Numbered from the stretch's first letter, positions 1 to 6,505 are shown. The stretch: DNA of 11,708 nucleotides from an uncultured Micrococcales bacterium (GCA_903915555.1 CAIWTL010000395.1:1-11708), one strand, 5' to 3'. A program made the numbers and translations. Notes: generated by a model not told the origin, from the sequence alone.

Positions 1-1
1 G

Positions 2-460
2 CCGCGGGTCCGCGACCACGTACGCGAGGCGTCGCTGGTACTGGTCGGTGACGGTCCCGACCTCGCACGGGTCCGCGCCGCGGCGGGCGCCGGGATCCTC
101 TTCCCCGGACCCACCGGCGACCCACGGCCGTACCTCGCGGCGGCCGACATCGCCGTCCTGCCCTCCCGATGGGAGGGGCTGTCGCTGAGCATGCTCGAGG
201 CCATGGCCAGCGGCCGCAGCCTCGTGGTGACGGATGTGTCCGGCAGCGAGGTCGTGGAGGCGGCAGACAGCGGGGCCATCGTGCCGGTGGACGACCCCGA
301 TGCCCTGGCGGAGGCGATCGCACCGCGACTCGCCGGTCGCGTGGATATCGAGGCGGAGGGCAGGCGGGGTGCCCGGTTCGTCGCCCGGTTCCACGACTTC
401 GAGACCGAGATGACGGATTTCGCTCGGGTGATCGCCGCGGCCGCGGGGACCCCCTCGTAG
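2..460 (+). CDS. Glycosyltransferase family 4, C-terminal fragment (5' end outside window)
   Basis: The frame is open from base 2 to a TAG at 458-460, giving 152 visible residues; the N-terminal half lies to the left of the window. The fragment is the nucleotide-sugar-binding Rossmann half of a GT-B retaining glycosyltransferase. It starts just before the VGDGPD strand and turn. The GT4 E-x7-E signature follows within RWEGLSLSMLEAMASG, with the glutamates at fragment residues 58 and 66, and then comes the typical TDVSGSEVVE and PVDDPDALAEAI stretch that closes the fold. GT4 enzymes move a sugar from an NDP-sugar to a growing glycan at the cytoplasmic face of the membrane. Donor and acceptor cannot be read from this piece. 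Its place at the head of a polysaccharide locus points to repeat-unit assembly. The family call is safe; the substrate is unknown. Confidence 0.88.
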   Translation, partial: PRVRDHVREASLVLVGDGPDLARVRAAAGAGILFPGPTGDPRPYLAAADIAVLPSRWEGLSLSMLEAMASGRSLVVTDVSGSEVVEAADSGAIVPVDDPDALAEAIAPRLAGRVDIEAEGRRGARFVARFHDFETEMTDFARVIAAAAGTPS

Positions 461-473
461 CCCGAGACCGCCC

Positions 474-508
474 CGCCGGGCCCCACGCTAAAGGAATTGG
501 ACCCGGCG
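474..508 (+). terminator. GC-rich hairpin between the GT4 and glycosidase genes (possible terminator or attenuator)
   Basis: CGCCGGG (474-480) pairs perfectly with CCCGGCG (502-508). After one C/A mismatch, two more G-C pairs follow, leaving a 15-nt loop. The hairpin starts 14 nt after the GT4 stop and ends 15 nt before the preferred glycosidase start. It has no U-tract, so it is not a classic intrinsic terminator, although U-poor hairpins are proposed to act in actinomycetes. The loop holds an AAAGGA sequence that looks like a Shine-Dalgarno site. The function is an inference. Confidence 0.3.
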
Positions 509-523
509 TCCGATGGCGGGAAG

Positions 524-2251
524 GTGAGCACGCAGACAGCACCTGCCCCCCGCCGGTTGATCGCCTTCGCGGCAGCGGTCGCCTTGGCGGTGACCGGTCT
601 GGTTCTCGGAGCGGCCTCCCCCGCCTCCGCTGCGGCGACGCCGTGGCAGTCCGGTGATCCGACCTTCACGCCGCCCACCGGTCGTACCCCGATCGTGGGT
701 GTCCAGTACCACGGGCTGTGGAGCGACTACACCGACACCGCCCGCGCCACCATCCTCGACAAGATGGCGGCAGCAGGCGTCACCCACGTGCGGCTGGACG
801 TCGCCTGGGCCCAGATCCAGCCCAACCTGCCGACCGCCGCCAACGGGGGCTACGACATGGGTTGGGCGGTCCCGCGTATCGACGCCCGCCTCAAGGAGAT
901 CACCGACCGCGGGATGAAGGCGCTCATGGTCTTCTACTGGGCACCCCAGTGGTCCACCGGCACCGCGGAGAAGAACGGCGTTCCGCGCAGCGCCGCCGAG
1001 TACGGCGACGCAGCCGCGTGGGCGGCCAACCGCTGGAAGTCCGCACTCGTCGGGATGGAACTGTGGAACGAACCCGATCTGCCCGAGTTCCTGTCCAACA
1101 CCTCCGTGGCGACCTACACCAACCTCGTGAAGGACGCCTACCCCAAGATCAAGGCCGTGGCGCCCGACGTCACGGTCGTGGCGGGTGCGCCGACCTACGT
1201 CAAGACCTCGTGGTACCAGGGCTTCTACGCCAACGGTGGGGCCGGCAAGTACGACGCCCTCGGCATCCACCCCTACATCGGGGTCGCCGACCAGCCGGTG
1301 ACGACCTGCGATGCGCAGTACCGCGAGTACTACCCCTGCAACATCCCCAACCTGGTGTCCCTGATGCAGGCCAACGGCGACGGTGCCAAGAAGATCTGGG
1401 CCACCGAGTACGGCTGGTCCAGCCACGACGAGTCCACCTACACCGCACCGGTCCCGAACTGGAAGCGTGGGGTCACCGAGGCCGAGCAGGCCACCAACCT
1501 GTTGGCCATGCAGAGCCTGCTCGGCAGTCACCCGCAGGTCGAGGCGTCGTTCTGGTACAACGACTGGAACAAGGCGACGAGCGACCAGCACGAGAACAAC
1601 TGGGGTCTGCTCAACCGGGACTTCTCCCCCAAGTCGGCCTACTTCGCGATGAAGTGTGTCGCGAGCGGAATCTGTGGCGCCGGGGCCACCCCGATGCCCA
1701 CGCCGACGACTGCGTCCCCGACGCCGACGACCGCGTCCCCCACGCCGACGACCGCGTCTCCCACGCCGACGACCGCGTCCCCCACGCCCACTGCGACCAC
1801 TCCGAGCGTGCCGGCGGCCCCGACCGGTCTGACGGGCTTCGCCCCCAACAGCAGCTCGGTCAAACTCTCCTGGACTCCGACGGCGGGAGCCACCGGCTAC
1901 GCGGTGTACCGCAACAGCAAGAAGGTGGGAACCACGGCCACGCCGGCCTACACCGACTCGGGCCTGCGGGCCACCACCAGGTACACCTACACCGTGCGCG
2001 CGACCAACTCCGCCGGGACGGGGCCGGCCAGTGCATCGGTCACCGTCACCACGCTGCGCAAGGGCCAGACAGCGACAGCCACCACGATCACCGGCCGGAG
2101 CACGACATCCACGGTCCCGGGGGGTGCGGTCAAGTCCGGCAAGGCGAAGGCTGGCAAGACGAAGGCTGGCAAGGTCAAGGGCGGCAAGGCCAAGGCGAGC
2201 AAGGCCAAGGCGAGCAAGGCCAAGGCCGGGAAGTCTGGCCGACAGGGCTGA
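524..2251 (+). CDS. Secreted clan GH-A glycoside hydrolase (GH39/PslG-like) with FnIII domain and Lys-rich tail
   Basis: A 575-residue secreted enzyme expected to cleave glycosidic bonds of the polymer made by this locus. Residues 1-36 are a signal peptide (RR at 10-11, hydrophobic 12-31, ASA cleavage site near 36). The TIM-barrel catalytic domain spans about 45-385. Its acid/base is Glu183 in LWNEPD and its likely nucleophile is Glu295 in WATEYGW, the usual strand-4/strand-7 pair of clan GH-A. Cysteine pairs in CDAQYREYYPC and CVASGIC suggest disulfides. A Pro/Thr linker follows (about 391-426), then a fibronectin type III domain (about 429-512), then a tail with 14 lysines in its last 40 residues and no acidic residue. 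GTG at 524 is chosen because it gives a compact signal peptide; an in-frame TTG at 497 would fall inside a hairpin. PslG of Pseudomonas, a GH39 endoglycosidase in the psl locus, is a functional parallel. GH5 is the main alternative family. Confidence 0.85.
   Translation: MSTQTAPAPRRLIAFAAAVALAVTGLVLGAASPASAAATPWQSGDPTFTPPTGRTPIVGVQYHGLWSDYTDTARATILDKMAAAGVTHVRLDVAWAQIQPNLPTAANGGYDMGWAVPRIDARLKEITDRGMKALMVFYWAPQWSTGTAEKNGVPRSAAEYGDAAAWAANRWKSALVGMELWNEPDLPEFLSNTSVATYTNLVKDAYPKIKAVAPDVTVVAGAPTYVKTSWYQGFYANGGAGKYDALGIHPYIGVADQPVTTCDAQYREYYPCNIPNLVSLMQANGDGAKKIWATEYGWSSHDESTYTAPVPNWKRGVTEAEQATNLLAMQSLLGSHPQVEASFWYNDWNKATSDQHENNWGLLNRDFSPKSAYFAMKCVASGICGAGATPMPTPTTASPTPTTASPTPTTASPTPTTASPTPTATTPSVPAAPTGLTGFAPNSSSVKLSWTPTAGATGYAVYRNSKKVGTTATPAYTDSGLRATTRYTYTVRATNSAGTGPASASVTVTTLRKGQTATATTITGRSTTSTVPGGAVKSGKAKAGKTKAGKVKGGKAKASKAKASKAKAGKSGRQG
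1697..1798 (+). repeat. 21-bp tandem repeat encoding the Pro/Thr linker
   Basis: Four full copies begin at 1697, 1718, 1739 and 1760, with a diverged fifth from 1781. The unit is close to CCCACGCCGACGACCGCGTC plus one base. Copies differ at only one to three positions. The unit is a multiple of three and encodes PTPTTAS repeats, so gain or loss of copies only changes linker length. The linker joins the catalytic domain to the FnIII domain of the glycosidase. Confidence 0.95.
2131..2232 (+). repeat. Imperfect Lys/Ala/Gly codon repeat encoding the basic tail
   Basis: This stretch encodes short KAGK, KGGK and KASK units at the C-terminus of the secreted glycosidase. A 15-bp period is clearest around 2184-2228, where AAGGCCAAGGCGAGC occurs twice and is followed by a near copy ending in GCCGGG. 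The product resembles the Lys/Ala-rich tails of histone H1-like and mycobacterial HupB-type proteins, but here it sits on a protein with a signal peptide. Binding to acidic polymers is an inference. Confidence 0.85.
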
Positions 2252-2269
2252 GCCCCGCGTGACAGCCCG

Positions 2270-3685
2270 TCAGCAGGTGTCAGTGCCGCTGTCGACGACG
2301 ATCGCCGGGTCGGTCGCGATGAACCGCCAGTCGTAGCCGTCGGGCTTCAGGTCCAACTGCAGGACCCCGTGGCCCTGATTCCACCGCACCTCCGACGAGG
2401 GGTTCACCTCGGCGAACTCGTACAGGTTGGCCCCACCGGTTCCCACGATGAACTCACGCATCCCGGACTCCGAGGCTGTGTTGGCGTCCGACATCCGCGG
2501 GTACCGCTCGTAGAAGTGGGCGTGGCCGTTGAGGACGAAGTCGCCCCCCGCAGCCACCATCGCGCGGTACAGCGGCGACACGTCCTCGTTGTCGCCGTAT
2601 TCACTGCTGCTGTAGCGGGGATGGTGCCAAGTCGCGGCCAGACACCGGGGCTGCGCCCGAGCGAGGTCGTCGACCAGCCAACGGTACTGCGGTGACTTCT
2701 CGTCACAGCCACCGACGAATTCGCAGTTGGAGTTCAGGTGCACCAGGTGCCAGCCGCCGATGTCCTGCGAGTACCACGACTGCTCCGGCGTCCCGGCGGC
2801 GTCCCCGAAGTAGTCGAAGTACGGGCGTCCGTCGTCGGTCATGTAGTCGTGGTTGCCGGGTACCGGGCTCGTGCGGTCCCGGAACTGGCCGTAGTCGGGG
2901 TCGTAGCAGTCGGTGTAGTCCTGCGGTGCCCCCTTCGGGTAGGCGATGTCGCCGAGCGCCAGGAAGGGGCCGGGAACTGCTTCGAGGATCTCGGCCGTCT
3001 CGCCGGCCGCCCCGCCGCACTCGCCGATGTCGCCGGCGGCCAGAACACGTGTCGCACCGGCGGGCACCGGCTCGTTGACGATGGGTGGTTCGTCGAGGGC
3101 GGCGATCTCGAGGTCGAAGAAGAGGTCCCCGGACCCGGGGCTCGACTGGTGGACCTCCACGGCGACGCTGTTCGGGCCGGGGGCCACGACGTCACGGGGC
3201 AGTTCGGCGGTGATCCAGGTCTCCCCGCCCTCCTGCGCGTAGCGGGCTGCGGTTCCGGCGGAGGTGCGACCCTCCGGCACACCGGTACGGAGCACCTCCG
3301 TCCCGTTGAGGTAGATGATCGCCCCGTCATCCCGCTCGATCCTGAGCTCGATGCCCTGCGTACCCTCGGGCACCTGCACACCCGTACGGAAGTAGGTCGT
3401 CGTGTGCTTGGCCCCCGGGTCGTCGCCGTAGGAGACCTCGGTGGTCACGTCCCGGCCGTAGCCGAAGGGGGCGGCGGCCATGGGCCACGTGGAGTCGTCG
3501 TAGTCGGCCTGGCGCCACGCCACCCCCGGATCCTTCCCGCTGTCGTCGAAGCGCCACAGCGAGCCGGCCGGCAGCAGAACCTGGTCGGTGTCCGCCTCAC
3601 GCGCGACCCACAGCCACACAGCCGCCGCCGTGACGGCTGCTGCGAGGACCGCCACCGCCACGATCGCCGCGTTGCGTGCCCTCAT
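2270..3685 (-). CDS. Membrane-anchored purple acid phosphatase-like metallophosphoesterase
   Basis: A 471-residue protein, probably anchored outside the membrane by one N-terminal segment (about 5-27). It carries the full metallophosphatase motif series: GDIG (Asp219), GDIAYP (Asp246), GNHD (Asn278, His279), HHP (His354-355) and GHAH (His388, His390). The order and the GDxxY form match purple acid phosphatases, which hydrolyse phosphomonoesters with a two-metal centre. Residues about 40-200 before the catalytic domain look like a beta-sandwich (jelly-roll) ligand-binding domain, with FRTGVQVP and YLNGTEVLRTGVP among its strands. ATG at 3685 is preferred over longer in-frame starts because GGAGG lies four bases upstream and the hydrophobic segment follows at once. 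The gene converges on the glycosidase with 18 bases between stops and diverges from the propeller gene. The substrate is unknown; phosphorylated glycan, polyprenyl or teichoic-type phosphates, or phosphate scavenging are options. Confidence 0.85.
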   Translation of the reverse strand: MRARNAAIVAVAVLAAAVTAAAVWLWVAREADTDQVLLPAGSLWRFDDSGKDPGVAWRQADYDDSTWPMAAAPFGYGRDVTTEVSYGDDPGAKHTTTYFRTGVQVPEGTQGIELRIERDDGAIIYLNGTEVLRTGVPEGRTSAGTAARYAQEGGETWITAELPRDVVAPGPNSVAVEVHQSSPGSGDLFFDLEIAALDEPPIVNEPVPAGATRVLAAGDIGECGGAAGETAEILEAVPGPFLALGDIAYPKGAPQDYTDCYDPDYGQFRDRTSPVPGNHDYMTDDGRPYFDYFGDAAGTPEQSWYSQDIGGWHLVHLNSNCEFVGGCDEKSPQYRWLVDDLARAQPRCLAATWHHPRYSSSEYGDNEDVSPLYRAMVAAGGDFVLNGHAHFYERYPRMSDANTASESGMREFIVGTGGANLYEFAEVNPSSEVRWNQGHGVLQLDLKPDGYDWRFIATDPAIVVDSGTDTC

Positions 3686-3689
3686 GCGA

Positions 3690-3694
3690 CCTCC
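3690..3694 (-). promoter_or_regulatory. Shine-Dalgarno site of the metallophosphoesterase gene
   Basis: GGAGG on the minus strand, four bases before ATG at 3685. It decides the start, since longer in-frame starts reach back into the divergent promoter region and lack such a site. Confidence 0.75.
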
Positions 3695-3707
3695 AGCAGT
3701 CTCGATC

Positions 3708-3736
3708 AGGCTAGGGCCACGTTTCGCTTGTGTGAC
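3708..3736 (-). promoter_or_regulatory. Candidate sigma-70-type promoter of the metallophosphoesterase gene
   Basis: Read on the minus strand, GTCACA (3736-3731, four of six matches to TTGACA) is followed after exactly 17 bases by TAGCCT (3713-3708). The latter fits the actinobacterial TANNNT -10 pattern. Transcription would begin about 15-20 bases upstream of the ATG, with the GGAGG site in the leader. The prediction is by eye. Confidence 0.45.
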
Positions 3737-3756
3737 CAGCACAGACCCGTCAGGAT
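3728..3756 (+). promoter_or_regulatory. Weak candidate promoter of the propeller/ATP-grasp pair
   Basis: TTGTGT (3728-3733) and CAGGAT (3751-3756) are 17 bases apart on the plus strand. Each matches the consensus at only three positions. If real, the -35 box overlaps that of the divergent phosphatase promoter, and transcription would start near 3763, leaving a short leader with the GGGGGTGA site at 3776-3783. Confidence 0.2.
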
Positions 3757-3775
3757 TCCGGTACCGACTCGACCC

Positions 3776-3783
3776 GGGGGTGA
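3776..3783 (+). promoter_or_regulatory. Ribosome binding site that selects the start at 3786
   Basis: GGGGGTGA differs from the ideal GGAGGTGA at one base and ends two bases before GTG at 3786, placing its G-run five bases from the start. The other in-frame GTG codons (3732, 3780) have no comparable site. Confidence 0.5.
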
Positions 3784-3785
3784 CC

Positions 3786-5141
3786 GTGAGGCTCGCTCTG
3801 GGAGACGACCACGGCGTCTGGGCTGCCGGTGCCCGAGACTACCTCCAGCGCGGGAAGCCCGACATCGCCCTCACCGACAGCCGCGCCGATGTGGTGGTGA
3901 CCGACAGTGAGATGTCGGCGACAGCGCCGGATGACGCGTGGCATCTCACCGATGCCGCGGGTGCGCCTCTCACGAACTCGCCCTGGGTGCGCGACGCTGT
4001 CGCACGCCGCACACCGGTGGAGATCCAACTGCGCAGCCGGAGCCTCGTCCTCGCCGCCGGTCGGACCGATGTGCGCCGCAACATCAGCGCGACGGTCGAG
4101 GTCGCCCTGCGCTCCGCCGGCCCCCTGATCGAGATGGCGGCGGCCGCGGCCGTCCCGGTGACGGCGGCGGTCGAGCGTCGTCCCGCCACCGCCGTCAGCG
4201 CCGGCGCCGCCGCCTTCCGGGGGCAGTCCGCCTTCGCCGGGCGTGTGGCGCGCGCCGCCGCGACCTACCGCCAGTGGGGGATCGCCCGGCTGCCCGCCGG
4301 ATCGGTCGACGCGCTGCTGACCGGCACGCCGGGAGACTGCCGCGACCTGACGTGGCACTCCCCGGAGCCGAACCGGTTCTGGGCCGACCCCTGCGTCGTC
4401 GCCGACGACAGGGGGTGCTGGGTCTTCGTGGAGGAGCTGGACCGCACCACCGGGCGCGGTCACATCCGAGCCGTACGGTGGGAGGGCTCGGATCTCGTGC
4501 CCGGGGGGATCGTCCATTCCAGCCACCACCACATGTCCTTCCCGCAGGTTCAGTTCACCGGCGGCCGCTGGCTGGCCACGGTCGAGACCTGCGCCGCCAC
4601 CAACCCGGTCCTGACGTTCGACCGCCCCGGCGAGCCGTGGCGCGTCGCGTCGGACCTCCCCGCACTCCCACCGCATCTGGCCGATCCGGTCCTCGTCGTC
4701 GGGGCGGACGGTCTCCCGCAGCGCGTCGTCGCCACTGATGCACAGACCTCCCCCGACACCAACTACGTCGAACACGTGCGCGACGGAGACCGCTGGGTTC
4801 GCACCCCCTCCGCGACGTACGTCGACATCACCACGGCACGTGGCGGCGGAACCCGACTCCCCGAGGTGCGGGCTGTCCAGGACTGCGCCACCGTCTACGG
4901 CCGAGCGCTGTGCCTGGTCCCCACCCGGGACTGGCACGGGACGGTCTACGGCGACCCACTGGCCGTCCTGTCCGGATCCGACGTCGACGGCGACTGGACC
5001 GCAGGTGGGGTGCACACGCTCACCTGGACCCCTGATCAGGAGCAGGTCTGGATCGACGGCTGGCGGCGGCGACCGGCCGTCACGGGCGGCTACCGTCGGT
5101 GGGTGGAGCGGCGACATCCGAGGGAGTGTGACGGGACGTGA
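3786..5141 (+). CDS. Glucosamine inositolphosphorylceramide transferase-like (GINT1-N) beta-propeller protein
   Basis: A 451-residue protein with no signal peptide or membrane segment, so probably cytoplasmic. The second half (about 185-440) matches what I recall of the GINT1 N-terminal-type propeller found in bacterial polysaccharide loci: NRFWADP (Asp201), VFVEELDRTTGRGHI (Glu216, Glu217), HHHMSFPQV (His247-249) and ATVET (Glu267), in the order of five-bladed GH43-like propellers. The first 150 residues resemble the formyltransferase-like domain that often precedes this propeller, especially PWVRDAVARRTPVEIQLR and TDVRRNISATVEVALRS. I see no clear formyltransferase catalytic signature there. 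The start is uncertain between 3786, 3780 and 3732. The stop overlaps the next start by four bases (GTGA), so it is coupled to the ATP-grasp ligase. The activity is unproven in bacteria; glycan transfer or sugar modification is inferred from context. Confidence 0.6.
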   Translation: MRLALGDDHGVWAAGARDYLQRGKPDIALTDSRADVVVTDSEMSATAPDDAWHLTDAAGAPLTNSPWVRDAVARRTPVEIQLRSRSLVLAAGRTDVRRNISATVEVALRSAGPLIEMAAAAAVPVTAAVERRPATAVSAGAAAFRGQSAFAGRVARAAATYRQWGIARLPAGSVDALLTGTPGDCRDLTWHSPEPNRFWADPCVVADDRGCWVFVEELDRTTGRGHIRAVRWEGSDLVPGGIVHSSHHHMSFPQVQFTGGRWLATVETCAATNPVLTFDRPGEPWRVASDLPALPPHLADPVLVVGADGLPQRVVATDAQTSPDTNYVEHVRDGDRWVRTPSATYVDITTARGGGTRLPEVRAVQDCATVYGRALCLVPTRDWHGTVYGDPLAVLSGSDVDGDWTAGGVHTLTWTPDQEQVWIDGWRRRPAVTGGYRRWVERRHPRECDGT

Positions 5142-6505
5142 GCGGCGAGGCCGTCTTGCTGAATCCCTACCAGTTCTATGCCGATCGCTTCATCGACCTG
5201 TTGTACCGCCGGCATGGGATCCGCACCGTCGCACTGCACACCGACTGGCGGACCCGCCTGATCCGCCAGCCCCGCCAGGCCATCCTCGACTCCCCGGCGG
5301 TCTCCGCCCACTACATGGTTCCGGCTGCGGGGGTCGTCGCGCTGGCGCCGGTGCTGCGGCAGCGACACGACATCGTGGGGGTCCTCCCGCACGACGAGGG
5401 AGCGGTCGCGCCACTCGTTGCCCTCGGTCGGGCGATCGGGCTGGGCTGGGCCGATCAACCGGTCTTCGACGCCATCGGCAGCAAATCGGCGGTGAAGGCG
5501 CTCATCCGTTCCGCGGACCCGGCCGTACGCCTCAACGAGGTCGCGCAGGTCGAGGACGTGGCCGCGACCCTGGAATGGGTGCGGCGAACGGGTGTCGAGC
5601 GCTTCGTCCTCAAGCCTGACGACGGGTCGGGCAACCGCGGGGTCGCCTTCTTCGACACCCACCCCGTGGATGAGGATGCGCTGCGGGACTACTTGGCCGA
5701 GCACCGCGGCGTGACGCTCGCCGAGGAGTTCATCGCTGGGACCGAGTACTGGGTCAACGGCCAGAGCGATGCCGACGGCGTGCCCCTGGTGACCGGCATG
5801 GGGGTCTATGACCGCCGAACGGTCAACGGCAAGGAGAACGTCGAGGTCGGTGGCCGCACCATTCCCCGCAGCCATCCCGTCGCCGCCGTCCTCGCCGACT
5901 ACGCGACCCAGGTCCTGACCGCACTCGGCCTGCGCCGCAGTCCCTTCCACCTGGAGGCGAAGATCGACGACCGCGGTCCCTGCCTCATCGAGGTCGGAAC
6001 CAGGTTGTGCGGGGAGAAGATGGTGGCCACCGACTCGTGGCAGTTCGCCACGGACCTGATCGCGCTCGCGGTCGACGACTACGTGATCCCCGGGCGTACG
6101 TCGAACCCGGCGCTGGACGTCGCACGGTACGACTCGCACCGCATCGTCGCCATCGACGGATCGGCCACGCGCGCCGACCGCATCGCCCGCATCGACGGTA
6201 TGGCCGAGGTCGAGCGGATGCCCCGGTTCGTCATGTGGATCAAGAAGCCCAAGGTCGGCAACGCCGTGGTGCCCACCCGCGACCTGGTCGCGAACCCGTG
6301 GTCGCTGTACTGCTGGGGACCGGACGACGAGGCACTCGACGCCGCGACCGACCGCGTCCAAGCCACGCTGCGGCTGACCGGCGCCTCGCAACTGCCCCGG
6401 TACCGCGACCGTTGGCCGGTGACCAAGGACCGCATCTCGCGTGCCTGGGGCGCCCGGCCGCGGCCGGCCATGGCGCGATCGTGGTGGCAGAGCCGGAAGA
6501 TCTGA
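5138..6505 (+). CDS. ATP-grasp domain ligase
   Basis: A 455-residue cytoplasmic protein. Residues 1-120 form the pre-ATP-grasp alpha/beta domain, starting with the strand AVLLNPYQFYADRF. The ATP-grasp fold follows. It has an ATP-binding lysine (Lys159 in FVLKPDD), a glycine loop GSGNRG (163-168), the adenine-side EEFIAGTEYWVNG (Glu196-197, Glu203) and the metal-binding pair Glu273 (HLEAKID) and Glu285 (LIEVGTR). Such enzymes activate a carboxylate as acyl-phosphate and join it to an amine or thiol. The usual E-x-N metal motif reads E-V-G here, as I recall in some EVGAR-type ATP-grasp subgroups. A roughly 100-residue C-terminal region ends in a basic tail. The GTG start overlaps the stop of the propeller gene by four bases. 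The substrate is unknown; attaching an amino acid or other acid to a sugar nucleotide or glycan precursor would fit the locus. Confidence 0.82.
   Translation: MSGEAVLLNPYQFYADRFIDLLYRRHGIRTVALHTDWRTRLIRQPRQAILDSPAVSAHYMVPAAGVVALAPVLRQRHDIVGVLPHDEGAVAPLVALGRAIGLGWADQPVFDAIGSKSAVKALIRSADPAVRLNEVAQVEDVAATLEWVRRTGVERFVLKPDDGSGNRGVAFFDTHPVDEDALRDYLAEHRGVTLAEEFIAGTEYWVNGQSDADGVPLVTGMGVYDRRTVNGKENVEVGGRTIPRSHPVAAVLADYATQVLTALGLRRSPFHLEAKIDDRGPCLIEVGTRLCGEKMVATDSWQFATDLIALAVDDYVIPGRTSNPALDVARYDSHRIVAIDGSATRADRIARIDGMAEVERMPRFVMWIKKPKVGNAVVPTRDLVANPWSLYCWGPDDEALDAATDRVQATLRLTGASQLPRYRDRWPVTKDRISRAWGARPRPAMARSWWQSRKI

Noticed and set aside
497..523. TTG at 497 as an earlier in-frame start of the glycosidase
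   Set aside because: The AAAGGA before it is only one base away, the site lies in the hairpin loop and 3' arm, and the extra nine residues are polar and put the hydrophobic core further from the N-terminus. GTG at 524 gives a normal signal peptide.
488..1591. Long open frame on the minus strand opposite the glycosidase
   Set aside because: It is a GC-bias shadow. It has no recognisable domain and is rich in Gly/Val/Arg, while the opposite strand carries clear GH motifs and a signal peptide.
1697..1798. CRISPR-like array
   Set aside because: The units are contiguous 21-bp repeats with no spacers and encode a Pro/Thr linker.
1639..1893. Minus-strand frame encoding a VGDAVVG repeat protein
   Set aside because: The repeats are only the complement of the 21-bp linker repeat; there is no start context or known family.
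2245..2268. Hairpins around the glycosidase stop (GGGC-TGA-GCCC at 2245-2255, and GGGCTG with CAGCCC)
   Set aside because: The stems are only four and six pairs, mutually exclusive, with no T-run on either strand; too weak to call a bidirectional terminator between the convergent genes.
3588..3785. In-frame extension of the propeller protein back to 3588
   Set aside because: It would overlap the well-supported start of the divergent phosphatase, and the added Ala/Thr-rich sequence is the antisense of that protein's membrane segment.
3750..5117. Long minus-strand frame opposite the propeller gene, and a similar one at 5090-6391
   Set aside because: Both oppose genes with conserved motifs and have the low-complexity composition typical of antisense frames in GC-rich DNA.
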